Counted from the stretch's first letter, positions 37,229 through 50,240 are shown. The stretch: DNA of 64,000 nucleotides from Lutjanus erythropterus (GCA_020091685.1 CM034603.1:12478686-12542685), one strand, 5' to 3'. Notes: generated by a model from the letters alone, not told the origin. Numbers and translations are program-made.

Positions 37229-37307
37229 CGGGAAAGACAGAACTCCAAGGTCTTCTTCAGGTGCTCCCTCAAGCCCTCCTGGGGACTCTCTTGCTGGGGA
37301 TCACTGC
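37229..37307 (-). CDS. larp4b: larp4b exon, start of La motif
   Basis: This 79-nt exon has acceptor TCAACAG and donor GTGAGT. It encodes GSDPQQESPQEGLREHLKKT followed by LEFCLSR. The LKKTLEFCLSR segment is the first helix of the La motif (winged-helix fold) and is nearly identical to LARP4B of other vertebrates. The final codon (Arg) is split with the next exon at 32404. Confidence 0.95.
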
Positions 37308-40300
37308 CTGTTGACACACAGTTTGAGATGTTTTGGTCATTTTTACAGCAACTTAACTGATCCCTGATCCTGGGAGCAAAACATCATTCAAATCCACATG
37401 TAAAACATTTAAGCATGCTTTTAGCAGTTCAACTAAAACTCAACCAGTGTGATTTCCCTGTGAACCACTTTTTTTTTAACTTGTAAATAAACCCCCAGGT
37501 CTGAGCCTAACTGAACCCACTGCATCATTTTAAAAAATGCTAAAAAAGAGGGTGAGATGCTGTGGAGGGGGCAGGGTGGGGATACACAGAACAACCGCTG
37601 TAGGAGGCTTGGCTATGAAAGCAACCAGAGAGAGTAAGACTGTCAGACTCTTCTTTTTCGCAGAGAAATACCTGAAACACAGAGAGCCCGGTGGAGTGTT
37701 GATGGTCACAAGAAGCACATTTGTGGCTCTTTCTGAAAAAGCTTCCGTGTTGTACCTGTGCTGTAGCTAGCTGAGCTAACGCTAGCATCTTAGGGAGGCT
37801 GCAAAGAGGCCGTTTTCTCTGGTGTTTGTGTGTTTGCGCTGTAGCCCTGCTGTTGCAATCTGGTGGAGCTTCAACAGCAGCAAAATTGAAAAATGCTAAG
37901 TAGAAGGTTAGCAAAAAATAGTAAAAAATCCTGGGAGTATTTGGAAATTAATGCTGTTTTACAGAAACACACTCAAGAGCAGGGGCCGGGAGAGGTGGGC
38001 TGCCCAAATCAGATTAAAGGGCATTAATCTGCTTTTTTATACAAATTTTATGAGTTCCCCGAACAGTCGACTGCATATCAGCATTGGCCTTGCGAAGCTC
38101 AGGATGATTTTAAAGCAATGTTGCTTTAGCTATTTTCAACCCACGAAACGCAGATTTTTATACATTTATCAAGAGGTATCAATATTAACACCGATGTATT
38201 TCATCACAGTACATTACAGCAATATAATCTAGTTTACAGTTCAAAAAACATGCCGATGTGTGCAATATCTCATTAAACAAATTTTCTGACAGAGTTCACT
38301 GAGAATTCATTCAGCACCAGGGCTTGAAACAACAACTCACCACTGTAAAAGTTAGGGTACCATGCTTGTCAGAATGTTACAAAGAAATAAATCAATGGGA
38401 AGACAACTAATCTCAAAGCTTTTAATTTGATAAAACATCAATAATGGTTATATTTTTTTACTTTGGTTGGTTAACAAATTAAAGTAAGCTTCCCCAATAT
38501 ATTAATGGCTAGGGCTGTGGAACTACCAATTATTTTCATTATTGATTAATCTGTCAATTATTTTCACAATTAATCATTTAGTCTATAAAATGTTAAAAAA
38601 AAAACGTGCAAAATGCTCATCACAATTTTCCAAAGTAAAAAGTGACGTCTTCAAATTGTTTCTTTTGTCCAACCAACAATACAAAATCCTAAGACTTATT
38701 TACCATCATATAAATGGTGGTGAAAAAGAGCAAATTCTTGCATTTAAGAAACTTAAACCAGCAAATGCTTTGCTTGGAATAATGAGTGAAATAACGTGGC
38801 AATTATCAAAATAGTTAACAATTTGTTAGTCTCGAACATAATTAAAGCTCAGCCTAATCTGCAGTAGGGTTGGGCAATATTCTCAGTACGAAATAGTATA
38901 GAAACTTCTACAGTCCAATGATACCTTCCCTTTTAGTGCCAAGATGTAGAAAAAAAAGACTATTTATATAAAATGACTCACAGACAATAACTGAAAGCCT
39001 TCTTCATAAAGAAGACCTTTCAAAAAAGATAACAAAGGCTTAGACATTAGATGCTCTCCAGAAGTTAGGTTGTTGAAAGATGATTCAGGGCAGAACTTTA
39101 ACCATACTCATAGAAAGCTGGGGCTATCAGCATGCACTGCAGCTAAAAAGATGCTGGCTATCAGATGGCAACCACCGCACACTCTCTCTATTCATCAGTG
39201 AAATCACTCTTTAACAGAGATATTAACTATGGAGCTCTCAGTTGCAAGAATGAATGGGGCAGGCCAGAGTATGATAGAGGCTAGGAAGGAGGCACTCGTT
39301 GCAGCTAGAAATATGATATGAATGCCATTTATTTGTTTGTTTATTTTAATTCTGTTTACTGTGCATTGCATGGAGATGAAATACCACAAATTAACATAAA
39401 TGTATCATGGAATTTGGGAGACCCGGGGGAGGGGTTAGGGTGGGGCTTACTAGTAATCAAAAATGTAGAGGTATGCTTGGTGTAGCTGTAACTGTATGAT
39501 GAATTGTTCTAGATATATTAATGGGACTATAATGTGGTTAAATGTAACTTGAAGTTATTAAGAGAAGGGGAGAAAGTACTTTTGTATTATATATTATTTT
39601 GTATTAATTTGTTTTACATCTTTCTAATGTATTGTTCCCTTTCAGTCTCTTGGTATACTGTATGTTATGTGACAGAAAGAGTTTATTTGTTTATGGACAC
39701 CTGCAAACCTTATGGAAAATATAATAAAAACTTGGTCAAAAAAAGGTAACAAATGAACTACTCAGTTGGTATTGGTATCTTTTTTCTTTTAATAATACCC
39801 AGCCCTAATCAGCAGAAAGTAACCCCTGGAGCTGATCATTTGATGGGATGTGGGGTTGACATTGAACTATGGGACTGAACCTGAGACACGTACTTTTAGA
39901 GTGTTAAACAATATTTCTCTAAATGCCAACCCTCCCTTTAGCTTTGGTCTTCTTGTTGACATTCCTTTCAGGTAGAGGACATTTACAGACAAATGTCTTG
40001 TCACAGATAGTGTCTGGTACTGGTCAATGAAACTTTAATGCTGCGATAAATAAAACATAAAACAACAAACAGCTCTTAAGCCATCACTGCATGCCTCCAG
40101 GCAATAAATTTTGCTGCATGAGGTTTAGCACAGCTCTTAACAAAGTGATGCAATTTTATTCAAATCAGTAAGGTTTATCAAGAAAAATAAAGAGACAAAT
40201 TTGCCAGCACCCCCCACTTGACCTGCCAACAAGAACAAGTAGATACTATCCGCTTCAGCCAGGACCACTTTGACAACTAAAAATTGCTTAATTCAGAGGT

Positions 40301-40902
40301 ATTTTTTACATCAAATTGCATGTGTCCCTGTCTCTTTGCTAGTAAACACATTTTTTTCAAACTGAAAAAAACTTTCCCATATTAACCAAATATAATTTTT
40401 TTTTTTTTTAAACTTTTGACTCAAGAAGCCACAAAAAGTAATTGCAAAATTACTACCTGTTTTGAGTAACTGAAAATGTATGCAAGACTTATTTCAACAT
40501 GCTGCATTCTCTTTTCCTGTACCTTAATGTTTCTTATCCAATTGAGAAGACTAATTAAGTGGAGAAAAACAATTAAAAGGTGCACTGTTACACATATACG
40601 TTCCTAACTTTATGGGCAAACATGGCAAATGTAAATTCCAGCCTCTTGGCACTCAACTTTTTTTTCCCCAAATCAGGCCGTTCTAAAAAAAGAAGTTGAA
40701 TTGGCCTGACCTATGCAATCTGTTTTAATCGTGTCATGAAGGCCAGACACCCTGCAAATGTTAATTCAAGCCACGAAGACTACACCTGGTCATTTCACTG
40801 TTATCAATCCTCTAAACCTTGTAGACACATGAATAACCCCCACTGATCTTGCAACCAGCCCACAGACTGCTCTGACAGACAACCAATCACTAACCAGCCC
40901 AC
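37308..40902 (-). other. larp4b: larp4b intron with one MITE
   Basis: GT-AG intron. It carries MITE family A copy 3 (38510-38850). The rest is unremarkable AT-rich DNA. Confidence 0.6.
38510..38850 (+). mobile_element. hAT-like MITE family A, copy 3
   Basis: It begins TAGGGCTGTGG and contains GATTAATCTGTCAATTATTT, AAAGTGACGTCTTCAAATTG-type sequence and GCATTTAAGAAACTTAAACC. It ends near AATTAAAGCTCA with a decayed inverted repeat. No target duplication could be seen. Confidence 0.75.
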
Positions 40903-41076
40903 CTGTGCGCCCTGGTTGCCCAGGCTCGGGGTATTCTGTGTAGGCTGGCTCGGAGCACTCCAGGGTGACGGAGGCCACAGGGGCCGGCTCGGCCAGCATT
41001 ACTGGTACCGGTGGAGGCTCATCTGGGTCGGTTAGTAGGGGCTCCTTGTAAGCCTTGTCTTCACTGGCTTCATAGC
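40903..41076 (-). CDS. larp4b: larp4b exon, acidic Pro-rich linker
   Basis: This exon has 174 nt, with acceptor GTCACAG and donor GTGGGC. It encodes about 58 residues starting YEASEDKAYKEPLLTDPDEP, rich in Glu, Asp and Pro. It corresponds in position to the divergent acidic region between the PAM2-like motif and the La motif of LARP4B. I support it by position, splice borders and phase (1-1) rather than strong similarity. No catalytic or folded domain is visible. Confidence 0.85.
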
Positions 41077-41744
41077 CTGTGACAATGAACAAGGGGAGGT
41101 ATAATAATTATTAAAGTGTGTTAGAAAAGGAAATTTCAATAGCCAATAGAAGTGGTGCCTTTTAAAGGTAAAAAAACCAAAAGATATAGTTATGCAATAA
41201 AAAAAAGCCAATTAATACCAGAAGACATCTATGGAAGCTGGTCTGGCATGTATGTTTTTTTCTGTTTTAGTAAAAGCCAAAATGATGCAAGGACCAATCA
41301 GTTGCTCCCCTTCTCCCAACATTTTACATCACTATATTTTTTTAATGCTACTATTCAAATAATATGAGCACCTTAAACAATAAATGGGGGAATGGATGGT
41401 CAGCACAACCAAGTAAAGGTTGGGTAAAAAAAAGCTGAGTGGGAACACCTGTACAGTACAAGGTTATTATAGTTGACTGAGCCTATGTGTGATAACATAT
41501 TTGTTCATTGAAAAATCAGACAAAGCAAAAACTCACTGAAGCAATACTGTGCACTTACAAAACTCACTGAAGACAAAAAGATATGATAAAAATATGCAGG
41601 AAATTTAGTTTAGTTTTAGTCTAAAAAATTTTGTCAAGTTTGTTAACACAACCAGCACGAGGATGCATTGGTGCATCTGTTTCTTGAGTCTGAGATGCAT
41701 CTTACTCACAGTATATAATAATAATAATCTACCATAAACATAAA

Positions 41745-41843
41745 GACAAAAAAGCACCGGTCTTGGTATACTATCAGTATTAGCAGATATAGATATTGGA
41801 ATCAGATCGGAACTGAAAAAAGTTGATCAGTACATCTCTAGTT
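41745..41843. repeat. fragment of a dispersed hAT-like repeat
   Basis: It contains GATATTGGAATCAGATCGGA, AACTGAAAAAAGTTGATCAG and an end resembling TGCATCCCTA (TACATCTCTAG). I recognise this as the end of a common fish repeat. Confidence 0.45.
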
Positions 41844-44611
41844 GTCTCTGCAGCTGAGGCAAATAAAGCAACCATCCACTATTTGGGGATTTTCAGTCAG
41901 GAGGCCGATCGCACACAAGTGTTGCTGCAGCATCAACGATATCAAACCAAATTATAAATAGCTACATGGTACATATAACGATTTCACTAACTTGTGACAA
42001 TGTCATATCAATCCTTTTGTATTAAGTGTCTATACAAACACATGCAGTACAGCTGGTTTATTCAAGATTTTGTATTTCCTACTCTAAGCCAGAAAACATT
42101 TGGTGGTCTTTTTCTTTGACACAGAGGAAGCCATCAATTTGAACCATCAAACTGGTTTGGAATAAATAAGAATACCTTAATAGCTTGTTTGAGCTGCAAC
42201 AGCCACCATGGCCTGACAATGGAAAGTGCACTCCACCAGTACCAAATAAACCCTGACATCACAGTACCACTCCCTGCGATTGATTGACAGGTAATCTCTG
42301 CAAAGTGCAGTGTGTCTCACAACATCACACTAGTTTTTGCAGGTAGTGAACCTGCAATTACCAGCTCTGTAACTGTCTTTCAAACATCCAAGTTAAGCCT
42401 CCAGTTATCCTTTCACATTTACCAAATTTAAAACATTTAATCTAAAAACTGCAGACAACTCCTCATGTGTTTTAGAGAAAATTATTTAAATTGTCTGCAA
42501 CAGAGGACCACTTGCCAGAGAGCAACACAAATGCCGAATACAAAGTTAATATCCAAAGTGGTGAAGTTTAATTGAGCATATACACAGTAAATAAAGCCTG
42601 TTTACCAGACGCGGATTAAGACTAATCCTTAGAGAGAGAGGCCTTTAAAGGAGAAATTGGAACATGCACCTGAATGCAATATAAAAAGACATGATTAGAA
42701 ATATTAAATTTACTTACAACATTTTTAAGGATTCAGGTAAAGGATTCCAGTAAGATATGTACTAAGAGTACTGGAAATTAGGGGTCACCAGATCACCACC
42801 TAATCACCACCTAAAATTGTTCTTCGTAACATAAAATAATGGTGAACACTTAACCATGCAAATCACGTAGCTATATCAGGACACAAGTAAATAAACTTTT
42901 TCCAAACTATATAGATTTTTTCTAAAATTGTTAAAATTTTAGACTCAAAACAAAAGGTGCTCTGGTTGATTGTCCACCAGTTATTATGGCTGATATACAT
43001 TCTACAAAGTGGTCTCTGTAACAGATGGTCAGAGGAGTCAATCAGATGATGATACTGCAAAGTTCAAAATTAACACCCACACATTGTCAAAAAACACAGA
43101 CACACACACACACACACAAAAAGGGACTTCATGGTGCATTCAGGTGCATCTTGTAAGCTCTGCAAACCAAGTGGGTGCAGACTGGGATTTCATGGTGCAT
43201 TCAAGGGCACCTCGTAATGGCCAGTAAAGTTTTTTTTTCCTTTGTTAAAATACATGTCACTTTTTTGTTCTTTCACTACTACAGTAGTCAAAAGTATCGA
43301 TACTTCAACATTTTTCAGTACCACATAGACCAAAACAATAAAACAGTAATAATTGATTTTACTGAAAGTACTGAAGATATGAAAAAGAAAAGTTCAGTCT
43401 TCATTTTCCTGCCTGAAATTTGGTTAGTAACATAATAAAACCAGACAGTGTCAGTGAATTTTTCTCTATCATAACATCCCATATTTATAAAGAGAAAAAA
43501 AAATTCCTGCAGCAGGTCCCATTATTTTCTACCAATACAGTACAGCTATAGTGGTAGTGAGTGTTAGTTTTAGTGCTGAGGAAAACAAGTTTCCTTCCCT
43601 AGTGGAAAATTCATGGTAAGTCTGTAGTGGTGAAAAAGCCTCCTACATGAATGGCCAGACTATAATAAGAGTCCAGTCTTTGGTAATAAATTTTCCATAA
43701 ATGTCCTCACAGACGTAGGAGTTGAAATAGGCCGGCACGTCAATCAGAGTCAAACGCAGACTAATCAATAATTTCTGTTTCGCCACCATATCCTTGTTGC
43801 CTCTGCATTGGCTATACTTGGCTGGGCACATTAAAGTGAGTGATTACCGTCATTTGTGTAGAGGGAACGGTGACTGTGGTTGGAATATTCATAGCTCATT
43901 CTAAATTGAGTATGAATGATTTAAGAGGTGTCTTGGCATGACGAGAAAAGTGACAAGAATGGACAGACGCAGGCTGCAAAGTAAAATAAGGGTTTGTGAG
44001 CAGAGACCTACTAATTATTTCAACAAGCCAACATTATTGGTCAGTATTGTTGGATTATTACAGATAAATTGCATTAGCATATCTGAGCAGTAAACAGGCT
44101 GCATTCAACACAACACAATAACACTTCAGCTTCTTTCAATGCCTGAACTCCACCTGACCCTTCAATTTCAAATGACCTGTCAATTCTGTTTAGTGTCTCA
44201 AAATTAACAAATTAACTCCCTGTAGGGTTCAAGTCAACACTTTCAACTACTTTCAGTGCTTCAAATGGAACTAAATGCAACTAACATTGCCACAGAAGTT
44301 CTTGCACGTCATCTCCTTTAGTGCTTCAACCACGTTACTCTCATACCAATACAACATAAAGGAATGAACTTTTCAAAGACCATTATGCAGCTTCCAGTGT
44401 TAAACAGCAATTTATAACCATATTTGATGGCATAAACAGCATGTTGGTGGGTATTCCAATTGGTATTGTGATACTAGTAATTAATTTAATTATATAACAA
44501 TTAATTTACCTAAAATACTTATCGAAAACTTGCCTGATCAATATTTCAATATTTTATTCAATCATAATCCTGAAAAAAGACACATAAAGAACATCAGAAT
44601 AATGATAAGAG

Positions 44612-45385
44612 TAGGGATGCACGCAATTAGTCGACTATATGATTAAACGTCCACACCCACACTAGTCAGCACCAGAAATACTAATCGTTTGAAATATTTA
44701 TCAATATTTCATTCATTCACGATGCCAGTTATCTGAGGCCTCTAATATTTTATGCAGCCACCCACCACTAGTTGGGGCTGCGGCACTGTCAGACAGCAGC
44801 CCCTCTCGCCCAGCGCATATACCCTGATTGCCCTGGCAACCCCGGATGTTTATATCAGCAAAGTCAGACAGATGAATGTAGACTGTGACAGAATGACCTA
44901 ATATATATTCACTCGACTGGAGAAACGTGCCCACATTAAGCACATACACGGACATAAACCTGCAAGCGGAGCTGCTGCTGCTGCTAGCACTGCTAATGTT
45001 AACCACACTGTGTGTCAGACTGGCTGCTAACGTTAGCTCTGGGTCCTTTACCTGCAGACACTGTCACAATCTTCCGTCTGAAAAGGTGAAGTGTTTATTG
45101 AGTTGTTGTCATGTTTTGTACATTAATGTGTATGGTTTGTATTGCACAGCGCAAAGTAGCGTGCATTTCAACAGCATTTAAAGTACGATTTGGCGATTGT
45201 TGACTGTGATTAGCAGCTTCAAATGGCTCTGAAGACACACAGTATTTTTTCGGGCAGTGTTTAACAGTATAAATTAATAAATTCTGCTAAGTTTTAACTG
45301 CTTTCTGAGTGTTAGACTAGTCGACTAGTCTAAACTAAATTTTGCGTTTAACTGACAGGGAAATTAATCATCGGGAACATCCCTA
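44612..45385. mobile_element. hAT-like non-autonomous element with 8-bp target duplication
   Basis: The ends TAGGGATGC and CATCCCTA are inverted repeats. Flanking 8-mers GATAAGAG (44604-44611) and GATAATAG (45386-45393) match at seven of eight positions, as expected for hAT insertions. The TCGACTA and TAGTCGA motifs near both ends are typical of these elements. The interior has no recognisable transposase. Confidence 0.8.
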
Positions 45386-46585
45386 GATAATAGTGGCATA
45401 TTTTAAAGTTAGTCTATTTGCGATCTTACATGACTACTCCATGTCAGATGCCTGATCAGAAAAATACTGTCCCTCAAATCAAAAGGAGCCATGATGCATA
45501 TTAATTTAATCACTAATCACTGTCAACACTTCACTGAACTGGACAATCAGTATTTTGACTTAAAACTTAAACTGGTTATGACATAGAGTTAATTCATTTC
45601 TGCAGTCATGCAGGTAAGATTATCACTGGCAGTGTATTTCTGCATCACTGTGGGCCAAAGAAAATACTTTTTGTTGTTTTTCTGCCAACTGAAATGCATT
45701 ACAGACAGTCTTTAACATTAGTTGTAGCCATTTCTGACTCATACGTGGCTGATAAAGTGAACAGAAAGTACTAAATGGCAGAATAATACCATGAGATGAC
45801 TCATGGTGCAAAGTTAACAGCAGCAATGCAGACATCATTTTTAACATGGGGGTGATGAAGAAACTTATAGAAAATCTATCTTAAGTAACTTCTACTAACA
45901 GCAACATGTTCCACATGTTGATAATCCAGAACATGTTGAGCCAAAACCATCTCTGTCTAAAATACTCCCACACTTTTAATGATTGCGCGAGTCTCTTCTC
46001 TGCCACTTGTTCTCCGGGTGAATCCATGCTCTGACAGGGCGCAGCAGAGAATAATGGCACGTTGACACACAATATGCAAATTTACATATTTTTGTAATCA
46101 ATGACGTTGATTATGTCGACAAATTGCCCCAAGCCTGGTGATGTGCCTTGTTTTTGAGAATACCATCATGATATACAGTCTCTAGAAATGTCTGATACAA
46201 AGTAAATAACAATTGCAATAAATTGTAATATGGAATCAACTGGCACCAAAGTATAGCAATAGCATTGAATCAGGAGACAAGTGTATTGTCCATAGCCTAA
46301 TGTGTTTTCACACTCCAAAAAGCAAGGGTTCTCTGAGTTTTGATGACCAAGTGCCAATTTAGGGAGCCTGCATACGACTGAGTACTGCGCATAGATATAT
46401 AATAGAACTAGATCGGGTGTTGCTGCTCAGCCTTGCTTCCAATTTTTCCCAGTGGCAATTACAAATTCCCCTGTGGCCATAAAACCAGTTTCCCCGTAAG
46501 CCACCATTATAAAAAAAATAATAAAAATTATTGCAGACACAGTACATTTACTTGTAACATTTTGTATCTCAAATTGTTGGCTGAC

Positions 46586-46739
46586 CTTCTGGGCCGGGGT
46601 CGGCCGAACTATCGCAGCCGTCCTTCCATGGCTGCAAGGCAGCAGTTGTAGTGTCAGCACTCCCGCTGGGGTCCAGGCTAAACATGTGGTTGGCCCATGC
46701 TTTCGCATTGGGGTTGAGGTCTGAAACCTTGGCGGATTC
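46586..46739 (-). CDS. larp4b: larp4b exon with PAM2-like (Trp variant) motif
   Basis: This is the first complete coding exon in the window: 154 nt, phase 0 at its start and one base over at its end. The acceptor reads TTGACAG and the donor GTCAGC. It encodes about 51 residues beginning ESAKVSDLNPNAKAW. LNPNAKAW matches the LARP4/LARP4B variant PAM2 motif (L-x-P-x-A-x-x-W), where Trp replaces the usual Phe and which is known to bind the MLLE domain of poly(A)-binding protein. The rest (HMFSLDPSGSADTTTA, then an acidic tail) is a low-complexity linker and is poorly conserved against mammals. Confidence 0.92.
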
Positions 46740-46974
46740 CTGTCAACAGAACACAGAGGCTGGTCAAAGATGTGCATGTTAGCTGATTTATATACGCACA
46801 ATAGCAACTTCAAGTGAAAAAGAAATATTTACAAACAAATTGTACTTGATATTAAATTTAAATTCATTAATAAAAAAATATTTTGAGTTAAAATGTTCAG
46901 TGATGAAAGTGTGTAATTCATTCAGACTACATGCAGAACAATACTTAAAAGTGTTGACAGGCCAATGAATCAGT

Positions 46975-47705
46975 CAGCTGATTCATCAGGCTAATTATCT
47001 AGCATTTTGATATGATCACCATCGGCCAATGCCTGTGCTTAAGATCAACGTTCACGGTCCCCCATGAGTTGTGAAAAAGGTGGTGAAAAAGTTAGTTTGG
47101 AGCCCTACACTAAAACTCTCATGGACTCACTCTGGAAACACTCTGATTTCTGTGGTGGTCAATCCATGACTGAAAATGATGTCTCATGCTCCCTGAGCCC
47201 CTGTTTCACAATTTGAGCCTGATCAATCCTGGCATTGTCATCTTGGAATATGCCTGTGCCATCAGGGAAGAAAAAATACATTGATGCAAAATCCTGGTCA
47301 TTCAGTATATTCAGAAAGTGAGCTGACGTCCTTCTTTGGGCACATAACATTGCTGAACCTCAACCAGACCAACTGAAGCAGCACCAGATCATAACAGTGC
47401 CCCCACAGGTTTGTATAGTAGGCACTAGGCATGAAGGGTGCATCACTGCATCCACCTCTCATCTTATCCTGATGCGCCCATCACAGGGTAAATCTGGACT
47501 CATCAGACTACATGACCTTTTTCCATTGCTCCAGAGTCCAATCTTTATGCTCCCTACCAAATTGAAGCCATTTTTTCCTGATTAGCCTCACTGATAAGTG
47601 TTTTTTTAAGGCTACACAGCTGTTTAGTTCCAATGCCATGAGTTCTCTTTGCACTGTGCATGTTGAAATGCGCTTACGTTCTCTATTAAACAGCCATGAG
47701 TTCTA
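46975..47705 (-). pseudogene. degenerate Tc1-like transposase (second family)
   Basis: The minus-strand frame at 47159-47350 reads [20 protein letters not shown] then [20 protein letters not shown], the Tc1 transposase region carrying the second catalytic Asp. Further upstream in the element (higher coordinates) the complement of GGACTCATCAGACTACATGA still encodes the first Asp region (WSDES-like), with a changed residue. The order and spacing match a Tc1-like transposase, but frames and ends are broken. Confidence 0.8.
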
Positions 47706-48465
47706 CTGTTATCTACATATCAACATTAGCCATTGAGTCAACCACTATGGAAAAGTCATATTTGCTAATGTGACAAAAAAAGCATTAGAAGTTTGTGACA
47801 TACTTGTTAGTAGATGAGCCAAGAAACCTGACAGTGGCCTAAAGTGACATATTATTATCTAATGTCAAACAGCAAGATGCCACAAACCCTTATGCACCTC
47901 TTGCTGAACTACACTTACATAATGATTTTGTGACAGACGGCATCAACAGGAAAACCATTACTGCAAAATCTTAAAAAACAAAACTGAAAGTTTAAAAATC
48001 AACCACCAAAGTGATTTCTTCTGTCAAATAAAGGACAGAAATAACCTTTTCACTTTGATTGAATATTTTAAGTAAATGGGGTTCTGTTTATCACTCAGGT
48101 TTGTTAAGTAATAAACCATAAACTGATTAAAACACTGGGGAGCACTTTTCTAAATGCTTTGCAGAGCAGAAGTTTATAACCAGGTTATCTGAATAGGACT
48201 CATTTTCCCTAATCAATATGCTAATGGGTATGACAAACACAAAGTCCACAGAAATGTCCACAATTTTAATTCATTTTCTGAGCAACAGCAATACTATAAT
48301 AATATAATATATATAATAAAAATGATGTCATCAGACCACCTCATTTGCCAACAAGACTCATCAGACCAGACCCATTTGACAGGAACTGCTTCAAACACTG
48401 GGACACTGGTACAAGCTGACAGTGACCAGGCCCATAAAGCCCTAGTGCCTGCTGGACATACTCAC

Positions 48466-48657
48466 AGGATCAAAGTAGCAATTCAGCATGCACGTCTCAC
48501 AGGCTAACAGACTGTAACCCAGAGCCGTGGTCAGAGCCAGCGTTTCATTGAAGTCCTGAGGCAAAGCGGGCCAGGTGGGTCCTGACGGTGGTGGTATAAG
48601 GCTCCACTGCATCCAATCCATGATTAACACATATGAACAGAGTCTAAGTATCTCCAC
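48466..48657 (-). CDS. candidate alternative larp4b 5' exon (unconfirmed)
   Basis: An open frame of 64 codons starts with ATG (MEILRLCSYVL) and runs to a good GTGAGT donor (48460-48465) in phase 0. That is exactly the phase needed to join the PAM2-like exon at 46739. The peptide ends ETCMLNCYFDP. I know no conserved counterpart. Internal acceptors such as TTTGCCTCAG just before DFNETLALTT would also be in phase, so it could be an internal exon. Chance is a real alternative. Confidence 0.25.
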
Positions 48658-49351
48658 AAACAGACAGAGGAAGACTCCCGACCATCATTGTATACCTTAA
48701 GCCATAACCCAGGCTCCTTGTGAAACTGCCACCACTACACCCCTCTAAGTCTTCCCCGTCAAATCACAGCCACTGCTACGCTCTGTCTGGTCCCTCCGAT
48801 CCGAGCTGCTGGGTTGATTCAACAAATCTGATGACAGCACTGAGGCTCTGCTGCCCTGGTGGGCTAGGCTGACGTTGCAGAAGCTGACTGGCTGTCTTGC
48901 TCCTGTTAAGCAGCCGTCTCTGCTTTTGTTTTGTCGCTGTTGCACTGAGTCATTCTCTGGCAAAATACTGGAGCTGTGGAGGGAGTGTTGAGTCGCACAC
49001 CTGAGCTCAAATGAAGCCTGCTCCAGTGATCCACGTGCTCAATCAACCCTGAGGCATCACTCAAATTAAAATCAGCCCTCTTGAGCCTTGGTTTTAATAT
49101 ATTATTCTGCTAACGAGTTGCTAAGGCAAAAGAAAGGCTGGGAATCCTGCTTCTTATTCAAGAGCAGCAAGTTGAGTTAAATATAGAATTAGTCAAAGAA
49201 AGAAAGCAAGACCGATTATAGAGCAGAGTTGAGTAGTGAGGACAGAGAGAGATAAGCCTGACTTGAGACAAGATGAGCAGCCAGAGACATTGTTCCTGGG
49301 TCGTATTTCACAAATGCTGCACTACCAGATCATTCGGGATGTGTCTGGCCA

Positions 49352-49414
<63 letters not shown>
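49352..49414. repeat. CA microsatellite
   Basis: An uninterrupted run of about 31 AC units. Confidence 0.97.
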
Positions 49415-49416
<2 letters not shown>

Positions 49417-50144
49417 GCCACTGCTAATAATTCAGCCCCGCACTAATGTAAATCTCCCACTCCTGTCCGAGCTGGCTGCCATAGAAACTGTTGCTGACAT
49501 CACCGGATGTGTATGTTTCTGGGCACCGCTTGACCTTTCAAAATTTTAAAATGTTCCCTTCCTTCACAGAGGAGGAAAAGGTTAGCTGCTTCCCTGATTG
49601 AGGATGTATTTTGGGAGGAGAAGAGAGGATGTGATTCATCATGAACCGCGGACAGAGACGAGTTATTGTCGGTGTCATCGGAGGGCAGCCGGCGTAGCAT
49701 TGGGTTTATTGCTCTGCCTCTCTGATGGAGGCAGGCTTGCAGCGGCAGACAGAAAGACAGAGACAGCAGCCATGCAAGAGTCCTTCAGGGGAGAAAACAA
49801 AAACAGCTGAATTTGGACTTATCTGTCTGTCTGTCTGCAGACCTGAGGCTCATCTTCCCTCTCTGACAGTTACAGAGCTGAAGGGGACAGCGAGCCCAGA
49901 TGAGCGTTGAGCACTCAGGAGTCAAATGCATCACAACTACTGTAAAATGCTTCAAATGCTTATAGACTAATATAGCATCGATAGAAGTGGCTCAAGGTGA
50001 TGAAGTATTAGCCGTTCAGTTTCTCTAAATGTAAGATAGTATTCAAATTGAGTGTTTCCTTTATGTAAGTTTTCAGACAGAACACAGACACAAAGTCCAT
50101 TGACTGATAAACTTATCAATGACCAAAATCTCATTTAGGGATGT

Positions 50145-50240
50145 GTATTGCCAAGAATCTGGTGATATGATATGTATTTTTTTTTTTTGGAAAACTGTCA
50201 TAATATAAAAGAACACATCACCATATGGATACAATTTGGG
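50145..50240. repeat. fragment of a dispersed teleost repeat
   Basis: GTGTATTGCCAAGAATCTGG followed by TGATATGATATGTAT is the characteristic start of a common fish repeat with GATACGATACG motifs. Only the end is recognisable. Confidence 0.45.

Larger units (their letters stand above)
41077..46585 (-). other. larp4b: larp4b intron with mobile-element debris
   Basis: A 5.5-kb GT-AG intron. It carries the repeat fragment at 41745, a short CA run at 43099-43119, a small direct duplication (TTCATGGTGCATTCA at 43128 and 43188) and the hAT-like element at 44612. A degenerate repeat lies around 46130-46300. Confidence 0.6.

Noticed and set aside
48745..48963. Minus-strand 72-codon frame next to the candidate exon
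   Set aside because: It has no good acceptor or donor in phase and no similarity. It was kept only as possible 5' sequence of the 48466 exon.
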